From Halicephalobus mephisto (taxonomy: Eukaryota; Nematoda; Chromadorea; Rhabditida; Panagrolaimidae), in assembly GCA_009193035.1 (NCBI GenBank), contig SWDT01000193.1, forward strand, positions 62,001 to 126,000: a stretch of DNA of 64,000 bases, written 5' to 3'. Position 1 is the stretch's first letter. Each line of letters starts with the position of its first letter. The notes beneath the pieces are model-generated. The model was not told where the DNA came from and did no database searches. It saw nothing but the letters and a program-made list of their open reading frames with translations. A program made the translations under genes and the position numbers. Shown piece after piece: positions 30,098 to 42,720 of the stretch.

Positions 30098-31940
30098 TCA
30101 CGACTGGTTATTGATTAATTTGTTCGTTTTATTAAGATATTGATGAATGAGAGCTTGAATGTCGTTATCTACATCCTGAAGGTCTTCCAGAGCACTTCTG
30201 ATTTCGTCTTCAGTCTTGACTTTTGAGAGAATATGGTAACCGGCGTTGAGGATTTTCGGATCAGTGGTTTCTTTTTTTTCGATGTGGATTCTTGAAAGTT
30301 GTTGACAGATTGAAAGAAGGAGATTGTTGTCCTCAACTATCTCGTCCTCTGCTCTATCCGTGGTTATCTCTTGAGGATGAAGTATATCTTCCTTTAGTTT
30401 TTCATTTATTTGTTGTTTTCGATGATGTGGATGATGACAAATAAGAAACTTTTCTCTGTATTTCTTTGTTCCGCAAATGCAGAAAAGGATCATGTTTTTC
30501 TGGGAAACGAAATCTCCGCATCTAGTGCAGATCCATTTTCTCAAGTCCGGAGTACATTCTTCTGGACATTCTAATTCCAATAAATTGGGATTATCCAGGA
30601 TCTGATCCGCCGCTGCCCCTTCCATGTCAACTAGTCCGAATGGAATTTTCTTGAATTTTTCGTCCCTGATGTATGTTTCGACTTCTTTGTCGTCATTAAT
30701 TACCGGAGAAAAACTGAATTTATTCGTTTTAAGAAGGATTTCGACAACTTCTCCATAACCAGGAGGGGTTCCGATGAAGGTACTAGTATGTTTGATCCAT
30801 TTTCCGTCGACTTTTTCCGGAGACCATTTGTTCAGTTTCTCCAACCACAACTTTACTGTGTTGTGGGCTCCTGGAATATGATCTCCTTCATGCATATTTT
30901 GTTCGTGATCCAAGGAGTACTTGACGTAATCGATGTAACAAAAGAAAAGTTTTTTCAGCACAGGATACATTTCGAAAAAGTTTTTTTTGTCCATCAATTT
31001 TAGGTTTTCTTTCGTCTTGTACAGATCGAAGCAAATTTTTACAAATGGCTTTTCTTCGTATTCCGTATCTGGCAGAATGTCCGGATATCCGATTTTTTCC
31101 ATTTTCATTTCAATTTTTCGATAAAGACAATAATGATATCCGAGGAAAATACCGAATATACTGTCATTGTCGATGACAATTCTTTGTGTTTCCCGACCCA
31201 ATCCTCCGCATTTGAAAAAAATAGGAATATCTAGTTCAGGATACTGTCCTTGATTAACTTCTTCCATAAAATTCATGAGTTGTCCAAAAGTCATTTCTCG
31301 AACTTCGTCAAAGTTGATCAAAACTTTGCATTTCATCATTTTTTGGTTTTCATTGAAATTTCTTTTTTTAATTAAGTTTCTCATCTGAAACAAATTTGCA
31401 AAATAAATAAACGAAAAAATTCGAAATTATAAAAATTGGGACTTTTACAGTATGTTTGTAAAAATGGAATTAATAAAATTGAAAATGAAAAATCTCACTT
31501 TTTCGTTCGTTTTTGGAAATCCTAATTTGCAGAACTGTACTTGTATAGCTGAGCCGTGGCTGATCCTTCTGACGAAATGACTACAAGTACGTGGATACTG
31601 TGGAAATTTACCAGAGTTTTCTTTTCGTCTGACAAAATAACAAAGAACTTCCCAGTATTCTTTGTCATCGAAGACCATTTGAAAATCGTGAAATTTTTTG
31701 TACCTTGATTCGAGATAAAAATTAATACAAGGCTGAAATGTTCGTGATAAAGTTGTCCGAAAACAAGAAACTTACCGGACACGGGATGTCGGTCGATGAC
31801 AGCGAAAAAACAAAGTACTTCCAATTTTTCTCGACCTTCGACGAGATGTCAGGAGGTTCTCCTTCGATAGGTGTCAGCTTTTTCGAGGATTCATTGTATC
31901 CCCACCCTAATCTGCAATCACGACCGAGTGCCCAAGGCAT
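30098..31940 (-). CDS. Unknown protein with Cys/His-rich zinc-binding-like segment, 561 residues
   Basis: Three exons (31940-31776, 31732-31499, 31384-30098), all phase 0. Exon 1 starts MPWALGRDCRLGWGY and ends SSTDIPCP; exon 2 has WEVLCYFVRRKENSGKF and CSHFVRRISHGSA. The large last exon holds FKCGGLGRETQRIVI, a Trp-rich KLWLEKLNKWSPEKV, GTPPGYGEVVEIL, and near residue 425 a cluster CPEECTPDLRKWICTRCGDF, FCICGTKKY and CHHPHHRK that could bind zinc. The C-terminus is an acidic helix. There is no signal peptide. I do not recognise the family; it reads like a nematode-specific protein. The exons are supported by consensus splice sites and uninterrupted phase. Confidence 0.75.
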
Positions 31941-32362
31941 TTGGTTGTTCAAAATTAAATTGATATAATTATTTCGAAAAAACCGAAAATTGCAAAAGTA
32001 AAACAAGTTTTTTACCGACTACAGGTTACTTAAATCAATAAAAAATTTTTTCACAATTAAAAATTAATTTTTAATACGGAATATTTTTGTGAAATCGACG
32101 AAAAAACAATTCCAACACTGAATTGTGATTTTTCATTATGTAGAAAATTTATTTTCATTACAAGATAAAAATTCAAAAAAATATTACATCATCAAAAATA
32201 CTGGTTCTCTTTTTTTTATTAAAATTAAAAATAACGAAATAATTTGCAGAAATTTTTACAAAATTCTAATGTTCCAAAAATTCCTATAATTTGGTAGCTG
32301 TTGGAACCTACGGATTCGAATTAATATAATTACTAACATGGCCTTGGGATTTATTTATCTAT
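31941..32362. other. Spacer upstream of the unknown Cys/His gene
   Basis: AT-rich; no feature recognised. Confidence 0.4.
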
Positions 32363-32379
32363 AATAACTAAAATCTATA

Positions 32380-32606
32380 GAAACCTGGCCCACAAGCTGC
32401 TTGTAGGTTAAAGAAGCGAAGCCCTTTGGATATCTCTCATTAGAGGCCCGGTTGACCAAAAACAAGCTAAATGATAAGAAGAATCCCAAGGTCCTAGGAA
32501 CAGAAAGCTCGCACCGACGGATGAGTTGGATCAAAGGTACAAGGAGTTTAACTTCAGTATTGTTTGTGAACTTTGAATGTGCGATATGGGAATAAATAGA
32601 AATAGA
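32380..32606 (+). mobile_element. Short retroelement (SINE or truncated LINE) with 17-bp target-site duplication
   Basis: The 227-bp insert is GC-richer than its surroundings, starts GAAACCTGGCCCACAAGC and ends in GTGCGATATGGGAATAAATA GAAATAG. It is flanked by AATAACTAAAATCTATA at 32363-32379 and 32607-32623. The tail word TGTGCGATAT-GGAATAAA is shared with the LINE at 44549-45367 (TGTGCGATATAGGAATAAA), so that LINE family probably mobilised it. I see no clear tRNA boxes. Confidence 0.8.
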
Positions 32607-32689
32607 AATAACTAAAATCTATATTAGGATGTAGAAAAAATTCAAAAACTGATATATGGCAGATCTACAGATATTGGGGACGTTTCTGT

Positions 32690-32980
32690 CTCAAACATTT
32701 ACATTTCAATATTGGAGTTAAAGTTGAACAAAGTACTTAAATACAGTAATAAAACCCATAAATTCTGAATCAAAAATCAGAATCAATAATCATCCTTCCG
32801 ATTCCAGGATTCTGAAGACTAACCCTGCATTCTACGGATTTATGAAATCTCATAAGAACTTTATTTAAAAAATAGAAGCTTGTCCAAATGGCTTTCGAAA
32901 TGCTAGATAACAGATGCAAAGTTATTTAAAGTAATTATTTGTTTTTAATTTTTACATTAAAGTTGTGAAAATTGAAATAT
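32690..32980 (+). repeat. Dispersed repeat family, copy B
   Basis: Same order of words as copy A: TACAGTAATAAAACCCATAA, GAATCAAAAATCAGAATC, then ATGGCTTTCGAAATGCTAGA. More diverged than A and C. Confidence 0.7.
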
Positions 32981-32983
32981 AAA

Positions 32984-33442
32984 TGTCGCATTATGCAGAT
33001 CTAGATACAAAAAAGCGTAACTTTTGGTACCGTAACAGATAAAAATCGTCACTAGTAAGGTTTAATTTTCGTCACAAATGTCAAATATTTATGAAAAATG
33101 TTATATTTTTGTTACATTTCGCAATTGTTAAGAAATCGAAAGTTACGTTTTTTGTGTACCTACTTATCTCCCATTGCAGCGTTTAGGATTTAGCTCCGTA
33201 CTAGCAACAAACACTATCTTCCTGACACGCATAATATACATCCTTTTAGATCCAACACAACAAAGCTTAATTTTTATAAAATTGCAATTGAAACAAAAAC
33301 AACTCTCAAGTAAAAGTACCGAGTTAAACTATATTGGAATCATTTATTTCGCAAAAAATAAATATTTGGTTGCTTGAGTAAATTGAAAGATTTCGTAATT
33401 CGTCGAGACCGGTAAAGTAAAAATTCTTTGGATTGCAGTAAT
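32984..33442. other. Spacer downstream of the latrophilin gene
   Basis: AT-rich. The open frame at 33174-33377 lacks support. Nothing recognised. Confidence 0.4.
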
Positions 33443-36400
33443 TCATAATTTTTCAACAATGATGTCCGCGGCCTGTATCCTCGGGGATTCCCCCCTCAGT
33501 TCCTTGCTCCTCTGTTCTTCCGTCGACCCCAAGGGGAATTTCTTCTTCTTAACCGGGGCCGAGTGTCGATTCTGAAGAGAGTTGTTTTGTACTCTGAGTA
33601 GGTCTCTTTTGGCCGTCAGGGGGGTGGGCATGGAGTTTCCTCTGTCCTTGATGTTACTTCCAGAAAGTTGCAATACAGTAGGATTGACCAGAATTGATGG
33701 TCTGTCTGTCATTGCTTCTTGTGCGACGACTTTGCTGTGCCATTCGCTTATCTTGTGGGTATTTTCTGGAGGTAGTTTCATATCTGACATTTTAGTGGCT
33801 TTCGCGTAAAATTTAGGGGAATTCTGTTTCGTTTCGGTGGATTCTGTAGAGTGCTGACTGGGGACGTAGGGTTCGTTTTTGAAAAACCGAAGTAATCGCT
33901 GTTTCGAGAAGAAAGTCTGTCCTGTCTTGCCGGTACTGTATCCGATTGTCGAGGTGCTGGGTTCTACAGTACAACAGACCCCCTGTCTCATGGCTCGGAT
34001 CAGCACAGTTCTGACTTTGTCGTTGAAGATCACATGGAGGACGAAGATGAAGACTCCTTGGAGGCAATTCAGAATAGAAAACACATAAGCGAAGATAATC
34101 GAAGTTTCCGGGATCGCCGTGAGGAATCCGAAAATCCAGGTGATTCCCAGGAGACAAAGCAGCATCGCCGAGCCCTTCAACCATCCTAGAATCTTTTGGG
34201 AAGTGGTCCTGTCACGACTTTTGACGGATAAGACGACTCTCAACGCGATTAACAAAACAATGATATTGCTCGCGATGATGACGATCACCGGGATAACGAA
34301 GGCCCAGATCGTCGAAGTCCTCACATTGATCCAGCAATAAGTAAAAGTACCGTAATTTTCCCATGTTATTCCCGCTGAGATGGTCACGACGACCACAGGA
34401 ATACCGTAGCCGATGATATAGTAGAGGTATATTCTGCTGCGATTGGGTTCGAAGACTTGAATCAACATCATATAGAGCTGGTACCCTTCTAGTAACATCC
34501 AACAGAAGGCAGCTAGGAAGAAGTAGTGGAGAGCTATGGCGATGCCCCTGCAAGTGCCCTGATTTCCGGGGCGATCGATGCCGAGGACGAAGAGGAGCTC
34601 AGCGACCAGAAGACAGAAGCAGAGGTTGGCGTGGATAGCGTGTCTGACGTTGTAGAGTGATCGGAAGAAGGTGAAGATGAACAAAGTCAGAAACAGACAG
34701 ATAATACTCAACGCACATCCGATGATGGTGATCAGGTCCAGAGCGATCGCGTTTCCTCCTGTCAACATGTCCAAGTTGGCGTTGATGTCCATCAGAATCG
34801 CGAAGGAGGTCAAATGAGTGCAGCTGCACTTGGTGTACTCTTTTCTCGTCTCCACCAGAGTGCACCCTCGAGTAGACCAGGAGTCATAGAGGGTGTCCCA
34901 GTAGACGCACCTCGGGTTGTCGACCCCGGTCCTCTGCAGGTGGTAGAAGGTGAAATTGACCGGAGCAGAAGCCGGGAGTCGGACCGAGGTCACAGGGTCG
35001 TTTATGAAGGCCCCCATCACTTTGGAGTTTATAATCGAAGTGGAATTCGAGAGAAGAAGGTTCCCGATGGAGTTGTACATGAAGTACCCCAATTTCGTTG
35101 TCCTGGGACTTTGGTTGTTGAGCTTCATTGCTGGAGACATCATGGTGTCGCTGGCGGAGAAAGGAACGGTCTCGGGTGGAGCACTAGCCGCCGACAGGAC
35201 TTCGAAACTGGGCAGTTGCATGATCGGGGCATTGGTGAAGTTCGAGAATTCGACTACGGTAGAAGGACCGTAAGTTCTGAAATTCCGGGTGTACCCGGCC
35301 TTTGTTGACTTGACAGGATCTGCCTGTGCTCGATTCATAATCAGGGACACGTCAGTCTTGGATTCTATCCTCGAAGCCCAGTTACTGTAGCTCAACTGAG
35401 AGTCACTCATGTGCTCGGCCAAGAAGGCCAGAGACAACTCCAAGTTCGTCATCAGCTTGCTTGCCTTCTTGATTCGGTCGCTTTCCTTCAGCTGATGCCA
35501 AGCAGTGGATGCAGAATCCGCCAGCAGCTGATTTCCGCTTTCTCCGAACAAATCAGTAAAATTAAAAGCGAAAATTCTTCTAGAATTCACGTCAGAAATC
35601 CCCGAGACCTGGCTGTGGGCCAAAGGAACCAACTGTTCCCCAGCATCGACGATCCCAGCAACATCTCCGCCGTACAGTTTCTGTTCGGCCACATTCGTCC
35701 GGAGATTAGAAACCAGAGTCTGCACGAGGACGATGGAGTTTTCCCTCTTGGAGATCCTTGAAGTCAGTTCCCCGACCCATTTGTGGGTGCATTCAGACAG
35801 ATCGGCCGAATTCATCCAGGTTCCATGTTCACAGCCACAGGCGAATTTTACAGTACCTGGAAATGGGGAGTTTTAAAATTAATTTTTCCATATTCTTGGG
35901 GTTTCTTTCGTCGTGAGACTTGAGAGCAGTTCGGAAGGTGAATTTGATAAACTTCAGTTCTGACGTAAATAATGAAATTACATTTTTTGGCGGTTTTAAA
36001 TCTATTTTTGGATGTCTTGATGACCGAAGATAGACAAAAATGCAGAATGAATAAAATTAAAAAATTATCGAAAATTTTTAAATTTTAAAACCAAAATTAC
36101 AAAATGAATTTCTTCAAAAAAATAACTTTTTAATTTTTGAAATTTAATTTTTTTATAAAAAATTATTTTTTTTTATTTTTACAAAATAACTTTTTAATTT
36201 TTTAATAAAAATTATAATTTTTCTTTATTACATCAGAATCTAAAAACATTTATAATTGATATTTTTTGAAATTCTTCGTACTCATTTTCACAAAAATTTA
36301 ACTTTTTTTATTTTCAAATAAAACTGCAATTTTTTAAACTAATTTTATTATTTTTGAAAAAGATCAACTTTAATTTTTATTTTTTTAGAAATAATGATTT

Positions 36401-39400
36401 TTTTACAATGTAATTTTTTTAATTAGGTTCGAAACAAAGAAATTAAAAATCACAATTGTCTTTTGTTTCACAACGAAAAAACTCGTTTTCACTTTTTTTG
36501 ATAAAATAGACCTACCGGTGATTTCTCCTGGATTCGGACACGGAACGACGGCATCTGTACAAGCAGGGGTTTCGGGGAATCTGATTCCCAGCCAAGTTAT
36601 CTCCGGGCACTTCGGGCCGTAGAGATTTGTTTTAGGTTTGGTAAAATCGGGAGTATTACTAAAAATAAAAAATAAATTTTTTCGAAGAATTTAAAAAAAA
36701 ATAAAAAATTAAAGAAATTTTAAAATTTAGAGATTTAAAAAAAAGTAAGAAATTAAAGAAATTTTTAAATTTAGAGATTTAGAAATTTTAAAAAAAGTAA
36801 GAAATTTAGAAAAATATAAAAAATTCAGAAATTTTTAAAAAATAAGAAATTTTAAAAAAAGTAAGAAATTTCGAAAAATATAAAAAATTTGAAAATTTAG
36901 AATTTTAAAAATAAAAAATAAAAAATCACTGGTCGATGTGGCAAATCACATGGATACAGTTTCCATTCGAGACCAAGTACCGTATTTAGAAGTACTAAGG
37001 TCGTAGAGAAGAATATATCCACGTGATTTCACACATAATTGAAATAATACAATTTAAATAATTATTTTTAGATAAATTTTTTTGTTAACTGACCTTTCTT
37101 GACCTTTCGCAATAACAAGAAGAAAATTAAAAACAAAAAGATATCCAATCCATTCTTTTTTCATGACCCGATAAATCCTATGGCAAAAATGAATCCTAAA
37201 AAACCAAAATTCCGAAAATCGCAGAAAATCGAAGCTAAAATAAAACTCGTTTCCAACTGCAGAATTCCAATCCAAAATCGATTTTTAAGAATCACTTAGG
37301 TCAGAGACAAAAATAAAAAAAATTTAAAAAATTAAAAAGTTTAAATTTAAGAAATCAAAAAAATTCTTAAAATTTTAAAAATTAAAAAATTAAAAAAAAA
37401 TTAAAAATTTAAAAAAATTAGAAATTAAAAATTAAAAATTAAAAAATCGAAAAAATTTTTAAAATTATAAAAATTAAAAAATCAAATTTTCCTTAGGTCT
37501 TGTTTGGTAGCGATGCGAAGTCAGAAGTTCACATGGGAAGAAACTCAAAAAAGGTGTTCGCCAAACTCGTCAGGACGAAAATCGACAAAAAATGACAACT
37601 ACCAACATAATCAAAGTTATATAAATTAAAAATTGAGAAAATTTTGAAAATAATTTTTTCAATTATGGTATTTTTGAAAATTTCGAAATTAACGCAGATA
37701 AACAATTTTGAATTTGAAACGGATTTAGTTTCAAATGTGATCTATTTTGTATTTTTGAATCTAAATTGATGAGTCAACCGCGCAAATCAATTTACCATCG
37801 AGAAGTTTTATTTTTCCGCGAGTTAAAGTCAACAACCTAGAGATCCCTCCTTGGTCTTTTTTGCGTGTGTAACCTTGTAGTTTTTAGGAAAATTAAATAA
37901 AGTTTCATTATAAAATTTAGAAATTATAAAATTTAAGAAATTATAAAATTAAGAAAATTTAAAAATTCAAAAATTTAAGAAATTATAAAATTTAAAAAAC
38001 TATAAAACTGTAAAATTATAAAATCATAGAATTATAAAATTATATCTCCGATTTGAAATTACTGTAGCCTTCTTTAATCATTTTTTGTATAAAATAAAAG
38101 TAATTTTTATAAAATTTCGAAACTTTCCAATTAAGACCGAAAATTGCGGAATTTAATTTTGAAAAATTTTAGAAATATTTTAAAATTCTCTAATTTGTTC
38201 TAAAATTATGAAGTTTTTCGAAAATGATCTTAAACAACATTAATTTAATCCAAAAAAGCGATAAATGAGGTTTTTGCTTGACTCATTTCCAAAATAAACA
38301 AAATCAATTTCAAATTTTTCGAGGAAAGTAAGATCGAAATTTTTCTTTCAAAACGAGGTAAATCTGAATTTCAAACAAAATAAGTTTTCAGAAAATGGGA
38401 AAAATGAAAATTTATTTTTCCGGCTAATTTTTATAGAAAACTAAAAACGAAAATTAAACGCAATTTTTAAAAAGCCTCGGGCAAATCGTGACGTTATTTT
38501 TTTAAAAACGAAGAAAAATTGCTTTGAAACTTATCTACGATCCCTTAGGCCTACGCAGTTTGACAAATTCTTGTTTTTATTTTTAGACAAATCATTGTTG
38601 GCATTCATGAGATTACGGTAGATGAAAGTCAAAAAAAAATTAAATAATGAAAAAAATTAAATAATGAAAAAAAATTAAAAATAAAAAAAATTTAAAAAAT
38701 TTAAAATGAAAAAAATTAAATAATGAGAAAAATTAAAAATGAAAAAAAAATTAAAAATGAAAATTATTGCGAAATTGTCTCGATACGAATTTTGAAATGT
38801 AAAAAAATTAGAGTTTTGGAAAAGTTGGAAAATTTGAGATTCGAGAAGACTTCAAAGCATCCATCGGATTCTGGAAACTATCGTATTCCAATTTCGAAGG
38901 TTAAATAGACATTCAAAAATGATCTCATCGAGGAAGATAACCTAATAGCAGTACATGGACCGATTTGGACGTTTCTATCCCAAGCTTTTATGTTCCAATT
39001 TTCACAATTTTAATTCAAAAATTAAAAACTATTTTAAATAATTTCACATCTGCTATATGGTATTTCAAAAGCCATCTTAGATAAGTTTCAACTTGTTTAA
39101 AAAAGTTTTTATATAAAATTTCATATATCTTTGAAATTTAGAGTCTTCAGAATTTTCAATTTCGAAAATTAATTTTTGATTCTGATTTTATGTTTTATTA
39201 CTGTATTATAGGTGTTTTTTGTTCAAATTTAAAAATAGTAAACATTCTATAATCGGAATTAAAGATTATTCTTCAGAATCTTGGATTCTAAAAATTAATT
39301 TTTGATTCTGATTTTATGTTTTATTACTGTATTATGTTTTTTGTAGTTTTACTTTTAAAATTGGAATATAAATTCTTAGGACAGAAACGGCACATAACTA

Positions 39401-42126
39401 GTCCAAAAACGCTCTGCACGGAGATTTAATTCAGCAAGAACCTCAGCCACATGCAGATAGAATTGATTCTAATTGATAAGTTTATAAATAATTATTTTTT
39501 GAATTATTATTCGACAAACAATAATCTCATCGCAATTTTTTTAATTCTTAAAATTTTTAATTTCAGACTTTTTGAAAAGTTTCATTAAATTCTAAAATAT
39601 TTTGTTAATTTTTACAAATTTTAGAATTTCCACAAAATTCTAATTTAAATATTGCAAACCTAAAATGTTACTAAAAAACAAATTTCACTTATTTGACGTC
39701 TATCGAGTAACAGTTTAAAACTCAAAAACAAGTACACAATGTATTCTTAAATTTCTTCGGATTTTTGAAAGGTCAAGTGGTCGGTAACCGTTTGATTTCC
39801 CGGGTTTTAAAAGGTCAAGTGGTCGGTAACCGTCTGATTTCCCGACTTCATCATGAGGCCCAGAACTTACCTCGTTGTGGTCGTTGAAGGGGTTGTGGTC
39901 GTCGTCGTGGTCCCTATGTACTGTGTAATCCTCTCGGTTGTCTTACTTGTGGGGGGATATTCGCACATCCAGTGGTATCTCGAGAGACAGACGCTGGGGG
40001 AGGCCGTGGTTGATCCGAACACCAGATGTGGACAGAGATCACTGAAGTTCTCAGTTATCGGAAGATTGCTGGATTCGTTTCGGATCCAGAATTTCTCTCC
40101 TATTAACGATTTATTCAATGATTCTGCTTGTTTTTGAAGTTCTCTGAATAGGATTGAGAACACTGGTTCCCTCTGGGGATTGGCCAAGTCGCCCCCTCCT
40201 CGTCCGCACTCTGCTCTGGCTTCGTCGTAGGTTTTGAGACGATTCGTGGTGTCCACGACGGTGCCGGAGTAGCATCTGCCCTGGATGTAAACAGCCCCCT
40301 GAGGGCACTGGCTGGGGACGCTGGTTGAGGACGAGCACCTCATTCTGTACCGTAATGTCGACGGGATCGTTGACGGACAAGGGTTCTGGGAGAAGAGTTC
40401 ATCGAACTTAGGGATGTCGCAGTACGTCAATCCTTGGCACTTCTGGATCATTGTCTGAAGACTTGTGGGATCTATGCAGTCAAAATCGTCCGAAATCAGC
40501 AAGTTCTTCGCAGTGTGTACTGTAGCGCACTTCTCGACCCCGTCACCTCTCAGATGTCCGTACCTGACGTAATCCACCAAAATGACCCCTCCATCAGGAC
40601 AAGTGAAAACCAGACTCTCATTGCCACAGGCAACTTGCTCGATTCCCTCGTCGTCTACGATCCCCAGGTTCGAGTCGGACTTGACATCGCAGAACTGACC
40701 CTTCCACCCGACGGGACACTGACACTGTGTCAACCAATTGTCTTGTCCTACAATAGAAAATGAAAGTGATTCTTTCGAAAAACCGTTACCCAAATCGAGG
40801 ACGGAGCGCTCGCAAACAAAGAAATTCAAGTCGGAGCAGCTTTGACTTTTCCATGAATTGAAAACTGAATCCACGTCGATACTGATACATAAATCTGAAA
40901 AAAATTTCTTTGAAAATAAAGATTTTTATTAAAAAATCCTAAAAAAACAAAAATGAGAATAAGTGCAAAAGATTAAAAAATAATCGTCGAAAAATAAAAA
41001 TAGATCAAAATTAAAAAATAAAAATAAATAAAAATTAAAAACAAAAATAGTTTAATTTTCAAAATCAAATAATGTTAAATAAAATTAAATATTTTAAACA
41101 TCTATTGGAAAAAATTTTAAATAATTTACAATGTATTCAAAAAAGATACACTAAATTACAATCATCTTTTTGATAAAAAATATTTTTAGTCTGTTACTGT
41201 AATCATTTATTTAATTTTATATTTTTCTAATTTTAAAAATATTTAAAACAAAGTTTAATTTTTTTAAATTTTAAAATGATTTAAATTTAAATTTTATTTT
41301 TTTTAATTCGAAAATGATTTTTAATAAATTTATTTTTTTTAATTCGAAAATGATTTTTAACAAATTTTAATTTTAAAATAAATATGATTGAATAAGGATT
41401 TTTTTATGCTAAAAATTACACTTTTTCACGGAAAAATTTAAAAAAAATTAACTTTAAAAATCGTTTAAATTCAAACTTGATCTTGAAATTAACTGGATTG
41501 AATAGGTTTGGATGAACTTACTATTTAAATCGTCGACGAATTCGGGCTGATTGTACATCCAAAATTGGACTTTCATCGGTTCCGTCGTGTTGAGCCAATA
41601 CCACTGGACTGTGCTCTGGGTCTTCCCAATGGATCTCCCTCCGGTCCAGAACCCGATGGATTGGACTAGAAACCAAATTACAGTAATCTCAGTAAATTGT
41701 CGAAGGTCTTACAAGCTTTAGAATGTTTGTTGACATGGTCCCGGAGCGATTCGGAGATGAATCTTCTTTGGTCTTCGTTCGAAACAGACACCAGACCTCC
41801 GGGTTGATCTTTCAGCAGAACCCTATTACAGTAATCCCCCGCTGCCGTTCTGTTCAGGGCTTCTCTGACGATCCGGTAGCATTTCTGGTCAAAGTAAAGT
41901 TCATCGGAATTGCATTTTGCGTAAATCGAAGTCGCTAAAAATCCACTTTTTAAATTTAAAAAATAAAAATAGTTTATTTTTGTTGAAAAACAAACTTACG
42001 ACTCATCAATGAACAATTGCCGTGATTCTGGCAGATGTTTTCTCTGCAAAGTCGTCCTGGATCCGAAAATGAGTCATCGATGAGCAAAGCGAAAATCAAA
42101 CAAAAAAGTGGAATGCCGGAGGCCAT
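33443..42126 (-). CDS. lat-2: Adhesion G-protein-coupled receptor, latrophilin-like
   Basis: Long form: exons 42126-42000, 41934-41713, 41665-41522, 40894-39871, 36658-36516 and 35856-33443, about 1357 residues. Order: signal peptide (MASGIPLFCLIFALLI), an EGF-like start (CRENICQNHGNC), a C-type-lectin-like domain across exons 2-4, an EGF-like piece (CQCPVGWKGQFC), a galactose-lectin RBL domain (LVFTCPDGGVILVDY, LRYRMRC), a second lectin-like domain, a Thr-rich linker, the HormR domain (CPEITWLGIRF, ACGCEHGTW), a GAIN domain with cleavage motif CSCTHLTSFA, seven membrane helices and a Ser/Lys-rich tail. RBL-HormR-GAIN-7TM is the latrophilin plan; the lectin-like additions suggest LAT-2 rather than LAT-1, a tentative choice. 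A 42-base segment at about 40744-40785 could be a small intron. Confidence 0.85.
37094..37164 (-). CDS. lat-2: Alternative first exon of the latrophilin gene with its own signal peptide
   Basis: Starts MKKEWIGYLFVFNFLLVIAK then GQE and ends AG|GTCAGT, phase 2. The ectodomain exon that ends at 39871 also leaves AG in phase 2, so either can join the HormR exon at 36658. Using this exon gives an 875-residue receptor without lectin, EGF-like or RBL domains. The predicted signal peptide makes chance unlikely; no transcript evidence is available. Confidence 0.6.
38985..39370 (-). repeat. Dispersed repeat family, copy C
   Basis: Reverse complement of copy A (17430-17800) over about 360 bp with few differences, including the ATGGTATTTCAAAAGCCAT block and two TTTTATTACTGTATTAT words. 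It lies in the large latrophilin intron. Confidence 0.8.
39768..39845. repeat. Tandem duplication of a roughly 42-bp unit
   Basis: GGTCAAGTGGTCGGTAACCG followed by TTTGATTTCCCG or TCTGATTTCCCG occurs twice, just inside the intron after the ectodomain exon. Confidence 0.8.
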
Positions 42127-42339
42127 TGATAAACACATCGTGGAATTACGGTAAAATTAAAACATTTAGAAAATGAAGTATAAACTTTTCTGAAAAATAA
42201 ACAAATTTTAAAAAAACATTAATTTCGAAATTTTTAAAAATCAATTTTATTTTAAAAATTAAATTTTTAAGCAATTTTGAAAATATTTGAAAAAATAGGA
42301 TATTTTTTATTTTATAAAAATACTTTAATTTTTGGAAAA

Positions 42340-42460
42340 AATGGAATTTTATAAAAAAAATTTTAAATTTTTGGAAAAAAATGGAATTTTATAAAAATTT
42401 TCGAAAAAAATGGAATTTTATAAAAATTTTCGAAAAAAATGGAATTTTATAAAAATTTTC
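42340..42460. repeat. Tandem repeat of an AATGGAATTTTATAAAAATT unit
   Basis: About four copies, period 27-35 bp, the last three nearly identical, 0.2-0.3 kb upstream of the latrophilin start codon. Confidence 0.8.
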
Positions 42461-42489
42461 GTTTTAGTTCGAAATACCCAATAAATTGA

Positions 42490-42720
42490 GCCTATACGAC
42501 GTCGACCGAATCTGATCTCAGGACGGGATATTGTATAATATTGACCACTCTAGCTTGAGTGGACAACTTCCGGCTCTCCAGGATCGGAAAGCGGCTTGAG
42601 CTCGAGAGAAGCTCCTCGACCGGTCCTCGACGAACTGACTCTCGTCTAAGCGCGAATACACGTTCCCCGATCATCCCTGGCTAAATCTCTGACCTGCTAC
42701 AATCTGGATTACTCCCCCAC
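42490..42720. other. GC-richer island upstream of latrophilin
   Basis: This 230-bp stretch is clearly richer in C and G than the flanks and contains CTCGAG- and GAGCTC-like words and a 60-codon minus-strand frame without good start context. It could be a promoter region, an old insertion or an untranslated exon; nothing decides between these. Confidence 0.3.

Noticed and set aside
34814..35308. 164-codon plus-strand frame within latrophilin
   Set aside because: Shadow of the GC-rich receptor exon; other such frames there (33813-34184, 34212-34553) are also shadows.
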